From positions 1 to 6,907 of the forward strand of contig DFWB01000061.1 of the NCBI GenBank assembly GCA_002380675.1: a stretch of 6,907 nucleotides of DNA, given 5' to 3'. The notes below the pieces were generated by a model. It made no database searches and was not told where the DNA came from. It was given only the letters and a program-made list of their open reading frames with translations. The position numbers were made by a program, and so were the translations under genes. This document shows, in pieces, positions 1 to 4,528 of the stretch (its first letter is position 1; the number at the start of each line of letters is the position of its first letter). The stretch is from Akkermansiaceae bacterium UBA4145. GTDB lineage: Bacteria; Verrucomicrobiota; Verrucomicrobiia; Verrucomicrobiales; Akkermansiaceae.

Positions 1-208
1 CCGCCGCGGTCATTTTGAGGACGATCTCGGCCACAAAGATGTAGAGAACGATGTTATTGAGGACCTCGATTGTCGATCCGAGCTCGGCCATCAGGGAAGC
101 ACTGGTCTCCATCCCGACAAGGATGCCTGCGAAAACGATGACCGTTATGATAAATCCGGTGAACCAGGGAGCCTCGACGATACGGCGGCAGAAATCAGGA
201 ATGTTCAC
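1..208 (-). CDS. Voltage-gated-type ion channel, N-terminal fragment (S1-S2), cut by window edge
   Basis: Reading the complement leftwards from a GTG at 206-208 gives 69 residues that continue past the window edge. Residues about 15-34 (beginning WFTGFIITVIVFAG) form a hydrophobic S1-like helix ending in GMETS. Residues about 47-66 form a second helix with the sequence IFVAEIVLK, the S2 signature with an acidic residue after a phenylalanine that is typical of the Ion_trans family (bacterial NaV-like and related cation channels). The short amphipathic lead PDFCRRIVEAPWF matches the usual pre-S1 segment. No ATG lies before S1; an in-frame stop at 236-238 bounds the frame, so GTG 208 is the best start. 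I see no clear Shine-Dalgarno sequence. The gene follows GH16 on the same strand after 75 bases without an obvious terminator, so cotranscription is possible. The voltage sensor S4 and the selectivity filter lie outside the window, so ion choice and voltage gating cannot be judged. Confidence 0.82.
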   Translation of the reverse strand, partial: MNIPDFCRRIVEAPWFTGFIITVIVFAGILVGMETSASLMAELGSTIEVLNNIVLYIFVAEIVLKMTAA

Positions 209-283
209 GATGCTGGAGAGGTATGGGAAAGCACCCTACGACGATTTTGCTTCCAAGTCGAGGCACTGGGGTGTGCTGAAGTT

Positions 284-1387
284 CTATGGCTTCTGGTAGA
301 CTCGGACCCAGTCAACCTGCATGGACTGGGGGAACTCAGTAAAATCGTAAAGTTCGTTAGGGGGCTTCTTGTCTGGTCCGGGGTCCTCCGGCCCCCAGAC
401 CCCGAAGTAGTTACCCCCGATGGCAAGGTTCAGGATGAGGTAGAAGGGATAGTTCTGGTAGATCTTTTTTCCTCCGAACCGAGTAGGATCGCCGAGTTTC
501 AACCCGGGTCCCCACTCCTTGCCATCGAGCATGAAGATTAGTTGTTCGGCTGTCCATTTACATCCGTAGGTATGATAGCCTGAGACATAGGACTTCTGGC
601 TGGGCTGGGGCTGCAGGGAGCCATCCAGCTTTTGATCGGCGATCCATTGTTTTGGATCGATGGCGCCGTCATAGCGCCGGTAGTGGGAATACCATCCGAT
701 GTGGCCAACGGTCCACCTCTTGGCACTGGTATGGTAGACTGCCCCCGCGTGGTAGAGGCGGGTGGCCCGCCCGGACATTTCCATGATATCGATTTCTCCG
801 CTGTAGGGCCATGTGCTGCGGGCCCATTCGCGTTTCTCGTTGAGGGCGGTCTTGTCCCAGTATCCGTCGTAAGGAGCAGTGGAGGTCTCGGGCAGCATCC
901 AGAAGGCAGGCCAAACCGGGATTGCGGTTTTCCCACCCCTGTCAGCGAGCGGATTCCTGATCCGGGCCTCCACGATGCCGTAGGTGAAGGAGTGGAGTTT
1001 TTCGGTGGTCAATTTGGCGGAGGCAAAGTCCTGGCCGCTCGTCTTCTTTGTCACTGGTCCACCTGGCTTGTCTCGCAGCGGGTAGACCGCCCCGGGATCA
1101 TGTTGGGCGGTAATGGTCAAGTGACCCTCTTTTACCCGGAAGGTCCGTCCTTCGGCATCGAGATAGGCTTGAGCTTCTCCATTCCCGTGACCATAGGCAC
1201 CGTGAGTGGGATCATCTACCGCGCGCCACTTGCTCCGGTCGAGTTTGTTCCCGGAGAATTCGTCTTGCCAGACCAGCTTATAGTCCGGATGGGACGGGTG
1301 TGGGGATCCCGGTCTGGCCCCCTTGACGCCCGGGGAGGGAAGAGCGAGGGCCAGAATGAGAGAGAGGGGCAAGGAGCGGAAAGGCAT
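284..1387 (-). CDS. Secreted glycoside hydrolase family 16 (laminarinase/agarase/carrageenase-type fold)
   Basis: This 367-residue protein is an endo-acting beta-glycanase of the GH16 jelly-roll family, which cuts beta-1,3/1,4-linked glucans or galactans by a retaining mechanism. Residues 1-23 look like a Sec signal peptide (MPFR, then a leucine-rich core, then SPGVKG). The GH16 landmarks occur in order: LVWQDEFSG (38-46), LDRSKW (49-54), the inner strand YGIVEARIR (136-144), VWPAFWMLP (158-166), the catalytic EIDIME with nucleophile E198, D200 and acid/base E203, then YHTYGCKWT (271-279), FMLDGKEW (285-292), FYLILNLAIGG (315-325) and the C-terminal VDWVRVYQ (358-365). The ExDxxE form is shared by laminarinases, agarases, porphyranases and kappa-carrageenases. 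The loop 166-196 between WMLP and the catalytic strand is about twice as long as I would expect for a laminarinase. An in-frame stop at 1397-1399 and the lack of another start make ATG 1387 secure. A divergent sulfatase suggests a sulfated substrate, but the exact glycan cannot be read from sequence. Confidence 0.93.
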   Translation of the reverse strand: MPFRSLPLSLILALALPSPGVKGARPGSPHPSHPDYKLVWQDEFSGNKLDRSKWRAVDDPTHGAYGHGNGEAQAYLDAEGRTFRVKEGHLTITAQHDPGAVYPLRDKPGGPVTKKTSGQDFASAKLTTEKLHSFTYGIVEARIRNPLADRGGKTAIPVWPAFWMLPETSTAPYDGYWDKTALNEKREWARSTWPYSGEIDIMEMSGRATRLYHAGAVYHTSAKRWTVGHIGWYSHYRRYDGAIDPKQWIADQKLDGSLQPQPSQKSYVSGYHTYGCKWTAEQLIFMLDGKEWGPGLKLGDPTRFGGKKIYQNYPFYLILNLAIGGNYFGVWGPEDPGPDKKPPNELYDFTEFPQSMQVDWVRVYQKP

Positions 1388-1389
1388 TA

Positions 1390-1410
1390 CGGAAGACTAG
1401 CAGTCTCCCG
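1390..1410 (-). promoter_or_regulatory. Hairpin directly upstream of the GH16 start codon
   Basis: In the minus-strand transcript these 21 bases can fold into a 9-bp stem with a GCU loop (arms 1402-1410 and 1390-1398). All pairs are Watson-Crick except one G-U (1407 with 1393); on the plus strand the same position is an A-C mismatch, so the stem is better as GH16 mRNA. The hairpin ends two bases before the AUG at 1387 and covers the place where a Shine-Dalgarno sequence would sit; none is visible elsewhere in the leader. It could limit translation or be bound by a factor; alternatively it is a DNA operator. There is no U tract, so it is not an ordinary terminator. Confidence 0.5.
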
Positions 1411-1495
1411 AGGTAGCGACAAGAATCAGGGCTCGCTAATCGATTCTCTTATTACAGCCCCCTTGCTTGCACTCTGCTACAAGAGGGGTATCTCT
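1411..1495. promoter_or_regulatory. Divergent promoter region between GH16 and sulfatase genes
   Basis: Both genes must be started from this short region because they point away from each other. It holds the only AT-richer stretch nearby (about 1435-1455). For GH16 a TAATAA on the minus strand (plus positions 1449-1454) could be a -10 element, but no convincing -35 box sits at the right distance. For the sulfatase, TTGCAC (1467-1472) and TATCTC (1489-1494), 16 bases apart, are only a loose sigma-70 match. The location is firm because of the gene layout; the specific boxes are weak guesses. Confidence 0.35.
1422..1447. repeat. Inverted repeat AGAATC-N14-GATTCT, possible operator
   Basis: Perfect 6-base arms at 1422-1427 and 1442-1447 have their centres 20 bases apart, about two helical turns, as expected for a dimeric DNA-binding protein. 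The right arm overlaps the 8-base palindrome AATCGATT (1438-1445). The repeat lies immediately downstream of the possible GH16 -10 element, where a repressor would block transcription. Six-base arms can occur by chance, so the assignment is tentative. Confidence 0.3.
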
Positions 1496-1512
1496 CGGGG
1501 GCCGTCCTCCCG
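1496..1512 (+). promoter_or_regulatory. GC-rich leader hairpin before the sulfatase gene
   Basis: In the plus-strand RNA CGGGGG (1496-1501) can pair with CTCCCG (1507-1512) to give a 6-bp stem with one G-U pair around a 5-base loop. It ends just before an alternative TTG start at 1513 and 30 bases before the preferred ATG at 1543. No T tract follows, so it is not a terminator. A role in leader folding is possible but unproven. Confidence 0.3.
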
Positions 1513-1542
1513 TTGCCTACAACCTTCTCCTCGAAGAAATAC

Positions 1543-3276
1543 ATGCATCTCCTGCCCCGCCTTCTCATTCTGGCACTCGCTCCTCCCCTTCTCCTTCATG
1601 CGGCTCTGGAGGCTGACGCGAAAGACAAGCCGAACGTGCTTTTTATCGTTTGTGATGACCTGAACGATTACATTGAAACACTAGGGGGCCATCCGCAGGC
1701 CCGGACACCCAATATTCGCCGGCTGATCGAGTCTGGAGTGTCCTTCACCCAGGCCCATTGCAATATCCCAATCTGCAATCCATCACGGGCCAGTTTTCTT
1801 ACCGGGCTCTACCCCCATACCTCGGGCTGCTACGGCTTCGACCACTGGGACGGTTACGAGGTCCTGAAGAACTCGCGGACCCTGATGGCTCATTTCCGGC
1901 ACCACGGCTATCATGCTCTTGGCACCGGCAAGGTGATGCACAACCGGGGACGGGATCAATGGTCTGAATTTGGCTATCTCTCCGACTATGGGCCCTTTGC
2001 CAATGATGGGCAGAAAAAGGACGTGGCCCACCCGGATATTCCGAGCCCCTTCCGGGACGACTTCGGGGCGGTGGACGGGTCCTTCGGGCCCCTGCGGAAT
2101 CTGGAGGGAACCCACTTTACATGGCGCACCGGAAACTGGGCTGGCAAGCGTGAGCTGAAATATCAGTCGGAGACCGACCGGGACCCTACCGGGGACGAAC
2201 TTAATGCGGCTTGGGCAGTCAAGAAACTTGGGGAACTGGCGATTTCCGGGAAGCCCTTCCTGATGGGTCTTGGGTTTATCCGCCCCCATACTCCTCTGAT
2301 TGTTCCGCAGAAATATTTCGACCTCTTCCCTCTTGAGTCCATCAAGCTTCCGGAGATCCGCCCCGGGGACGTGGAGGATACGTTCAAGCACACCCTCGCC
2401 CCAGGCAGTGATGACCGCTCCGACGATCGTGGGCATAAGATGTATTCCTCCCTTATCAAGTCCTTCAAGGGAGATCGGGAGCTGGCTCTACGCAAGTTCA
2501 TCCAAGCCTATCTCGCCTCTGTAGCTAGTGTGGATGACCTCGTGGGAGAGGTTCTCAAGGTCGTTGAGTCCTCCTCGTTGAAGGACAACACTATTATCGT
2601 TTTCACCTCCGACCACGGCTGGGGGATGGGGGAGAAGGACTACCTCTACAAAAATTCGCTCTGGCAGGAATCCACCCGGGTGCCCCTGGTTATTCGTGCT
2701 CCCGGGGTGAGCAAGGCGGGTGGGGCCTGCCCGCTGCCGGTCTCTCTCGTGGACCTCTTCCCGACACTTCTGGACCTGTGTGGGTTGTCGGCCGATACTC
2801 GTCTCAACCCGAAGGGACGCCCCCTTGATGGGTACTCCCTCAAGCCCCTTCTCATAGATCCACAGGAGGGCGCATGGGATGGTCCGGAATCAGCACTTAC
2901 AGCGCTCTACAAGTGGGCTGATTACTATGATCCAGCCGGGCAGTCCTACTCCCAACGATACCGTGACTGGCGCTACGTGCGCTACGCCAACGGAAAGGAA
3001 GAACTTTACCATACTGCCGAGGACCCCCACGAATGGCACAACCTTGCCAGTAAGTCGGAGCAGGCCGGGAGGCTGCAGCGCTATCGTAAAGACCTCCTCG
3101 GGATCATTCCTTCAAGGCCTCTCTCCGAAGAGCAGAAGGCCACGCGGTGGAAGAACCACTATTTTAAGAAGAACCCGTCCGCCGACACGAACAGGGATGG
3201 GAAGCTCTCCTGGCCTGAACTCAACGTTCACCGCGGTAAGAAGGATCCCGCAGGAGGCCAGAAGAAGGTGAAATGA
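1543..3276 (+). CDS. Secreted S1-family sulfatase, iduronate-2-sulfatase-like, with C-terminal EF-hand
   Basis: This 577-residue enzyme should hydrolyse sulfate esters on a glycan outside the cytoplasm. Residues 1-26 are a signal peptide (MHLLPR, leucine-rich core, ALEADA). The alkaline-phosphatase-like core is complete: NVLFIVCDD (31-39) supplies metal-binding aspartates; CNPSR (78-82) is the CxPSR motif in which C78 becomes formylglycine; GTGK (127-130), RPHTP (247-251), TSDHGW (355-360) with D357 and H358, and K370 complete the metal and sulfate site. The NVLFIxxDDLND and CNPSRxSFLTGLYPxTSG wording matches iduronate-2-sulfatase-like S1 proteins common in Planctomycetota and Verrucomicrobiota, though the natural substrate of such bacterial members is usually unknown. 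ELYHTAEDPHEWHNLA (487-502) marks the C-terminal subdomain. Residues 548-559 form a perfect EF-hand loop (D, N, D, G, S, E at 1, 3, 5, 6, 9, 12). A TTG at 1513 would add ten polar residues before the signal peptide, so ATG 1543 (with GAAGAA upstream) is preferred. No maturation enzyme is in the window. Confidence 0.93.
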   Translation: MHLLPRLLILALAPPLLLHAALEADAKDKPNVLFIVCDDLNDYIETLGGHPQARTPNIRRLIESGVSFTQAHCNIPICNPSRASFLTGLYPHTSGCYGFDHWDGYEVLKNSRTLMAHFRHHGYHALGTGKVMHNRGRDQWSEFGYLSDYGPFANDGQKKDVAHPDIPSPFRDDFGAVDGSFGPLRNLEGTHFTWRTGNWAGKRELKYQSETDRDPTGDELNAAWAVKKLGELAISGKPFLMGLGFIRPHTPLIVPQKYFDLFPLESIKLPEIRPGDVEDTFKHTLAPGSDDRSDDRGHKMYSSLIKSFKGDRELALRKFIQAYLASVASVDDLVGEVLKVVESSSLKDNTIIVFTSDHGWGMGEKDYLYKNSLWQESTRVPLVIRAPGVSKAGGACPLPVSLVDLFPTLLDLCGLSADTRLNPKGRPLDGYSLKPLLIDPQEGAWDGPESALTALYKWADYYDPAGQSYSQRYRDWRYVRYANGKEELYHTAEDPHEWHNLASKSEQAGRLQRYRKDLLGIIPSRPLSEEQKATRWKNHYFKKNPSADTNRDGKLSWPELNVHRGKKDPAGGQKKVK

Positions 3277-3402
3277 GAAGATCCGCACCGACAAAAGGCC
3301 TCGTGCTGGGTGCCATCCCTGGCGTGTCGAGAAGGGAGCATCGGAAACGATCGGGAGTTTGGTGGCTCGACTCCGGGGCAGGAATACGGGAAGTTCCGGG
3401 GA

Positions 3403-4515
3403 ATGATGAGAAGAGTGCTCCTCGGGCTGTTCGCTACCGCAGTGGTAGTGATGGCCTGTCAGGTCCCTGTCTTTCGCTTCGCATTGGAGCGCTGGCCGGC
3501 GGACCAGTTTGCGCTAGTAGTGACTTCGGATGGCGAGTTGGCTGGAGCAATTGGGGAGGCCTTGGAGGCCCTCGAGGAGGAGCTGAAGGGTGATAGCCAG
3601 GCGATCAACCTGACGGTCCAGCGAGTGAACCTTGCGACTCTCACGGATGCCGAGCTGGTGTCCCTGCCGGCGCTTGAGCATGCGGGGGAGGGCCCCACCC
3701 TGATCCTGATGCCACCAGCGAGCTGGAAGAGCCGAACGCCAGTCTGGACCGGGGAGGCTACGGTGGAGAATCTGTCTGGTCTGTTAGATTCCCCATTGCG
3801 GCAGCGCTGTGGCTCGCATCTGCTGAATGGGGCGTCGGCGGTCTGGGTGCTGGTGGAATCTGGAGACCCGACGAAGGATGCCGCCGCCCGTGAGGTGATG
3901 GAGGCAGGCGTGAAGGAGGCAGAGGCTACTTTAGAGATTCCGGAGGGGGTGATCCGGCGGGAGGATTTCAACAAGGAGTTCGAGAATATTGACCCGGACA
4001 ATATCCTGCGTTCGGGGATTCCTCTCAAGATCGACTTCGCGACGGAGGTGGTCTCTGCCGATGATCCGGAGGAGGTTCTCTTCCTCTCGATGCTGATGCG
4101 TTCAGGCAACCGAACCCCGGGAGAGCCCCTTTTGGTGCCCTTGTTTGGACGGGGCCGGACCTTTGGAGGACTCACCGCGTCCCAGATGACCCCGGAGCGC
4201 ATTGTGGCAGCTAGTGAGTATTTGTGCGGGGCTTGTTCGTGTCAGGTGAAGGAAGGTAACCCCGGCTACGACCTGCTCTTCCGCCGGAACTGGGATCGTC
4301 TGCTGGAGGTGAAGGAGATCACGGCGGACAGTGCAATAATCCAGCGCAATCTCGACCGGGTGCTCTTTGACCCGGAAGAGCCTGGAGAGGAGGGTCCCGT
4401 CGAAGAGGTGCGGGATCACAAGCCACTCCTGATCGGGCTGGTGGTCTTCAACCTGGTAGCCTTTGGGGCGCTGAGTTATCTGCGGCGCCGTCATCGGCTC
4501 CGCGAGTCTTCCTGA
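3403..4515 (+). CDS. Unrecognised envelope protein: signal segment, two alpha/beta halves, CxxCxC cluster, C-terminal membrane helix
   Basis: I do not recognise a named function for this 370-residue protein. Residues 3-18 are a basic-then-hydrophobic signal or anchor segment; VMAC (16-19) is a poor lipobox. Residues 341-360 form a membrane helix followed by an arginine-rich tail (RRRHRLR), so residues 20-340 should face outwards. That part appears to contain two similar units. Unit one has strand FALVV (36-40), a helix (44-62), strand INLTVQRV, strand TLILMPP (99-105), then WTGEATVENLSGLL. Unit two has strand VWVLV (147-151), a helix (157-176), strand LKIDFATEVV, strand PLLVPLFGRGR (242-252), then LTASQMTPERI. 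Unit two ends in CGACSC (cysteines 275, 278, 280) and NPGYDLLFRRNWDRLL. From memory, and unchecked, similar unnamed proteins occur in Planctomycetota. The upstream ATG pair (3403, 3406) follows GGGGA; a GTG at 3310 would add 31 residues that mask the signal segment. The 126-base gap after the sulfatase holds no clear promoter or terminator. Confidence 0.85.
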   Translation: MMRRVLLGLFATAVVVMACQVPVFRFALERWPADQFALVVTSDGELAGAIGEALEALEEELKGDSQAINLTVQRVNLATLTDAELVSLPALEHAGEGPTLILMPPASWKSRTPVWTGEATVENLSGLLDSPLRQRCGSHLLNGASAVWVLVESGDPTKDAAAREVMEAGVKEAEATLEIPEGVIRREDFNKEFENIDPDNILRSGIPLKIDFATEVVSADDPEEVLFLSMLMRSGNRTPGEPLLVPLFGRGRTFGGLTASQMTPERIVAASEYLCGACSCQVKEGNPGYDLLFRRNWDRLLEVKEITADSAIIQRNLDRVLFDPEEPGEEGPVEEVRDHKPLLIGLVVFNLVAFGALSYLRRRHRLRESS

Positions 4516-4528
4516 GGAACGAGGGGCT

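Noticed and set aside
51..299. An 82-residue plus-strand frame at the left edge.
   Set aside because: It is the antisense shadow of the ion-channel start and the GH16 3' end.
632..1663. A 343-residue open frame on the plus strand opposite GH16.
   Set aside because: It lies antisense to a gene with intact catalytic motifs, shows no domain logic, and long antisense frames are common in GC-rich coding DNA.
1783..2436. A 217-residue minus-strand frame within the sulfatase gene.
   Set aside because: Antisense to conserved sulfatase core motifs with no recognisable features of its own.
3353..3376. A possible stem (GGAGT with ACTCC) in the sulfatase to envelope-protein gap.
   Set aside because: Only five perfect pairs around an 11-base loop and no T tract; not distinguishable from chance.
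3273..3593. A plus-strand frame starting in an ATGA overlap with the sulfatase stop, which would suggest a translationally coupled small gene.
   Set aside because: Its second half runs out of frame through the envelope-protein gene, whose signal segment is convincing, and its translation is Gly/Arg/Ser-rich without structure.
3459..4202. A 247-residue minus-strand frame opposite the envelope-protein gene.
   Set aside because: Low-complexity Ser/Arg/Pro translation typical of an antisense shadow; the plus-strand frame has signal, domains and a membrane helix.
4509..4519. Palindrome TTCCTGAGGAA over the envelope-protein stop codon, considered as a bidirectional terminator.
   Set aside because: It leaves only four pairs with a three-base loop and no T tract on either strand.
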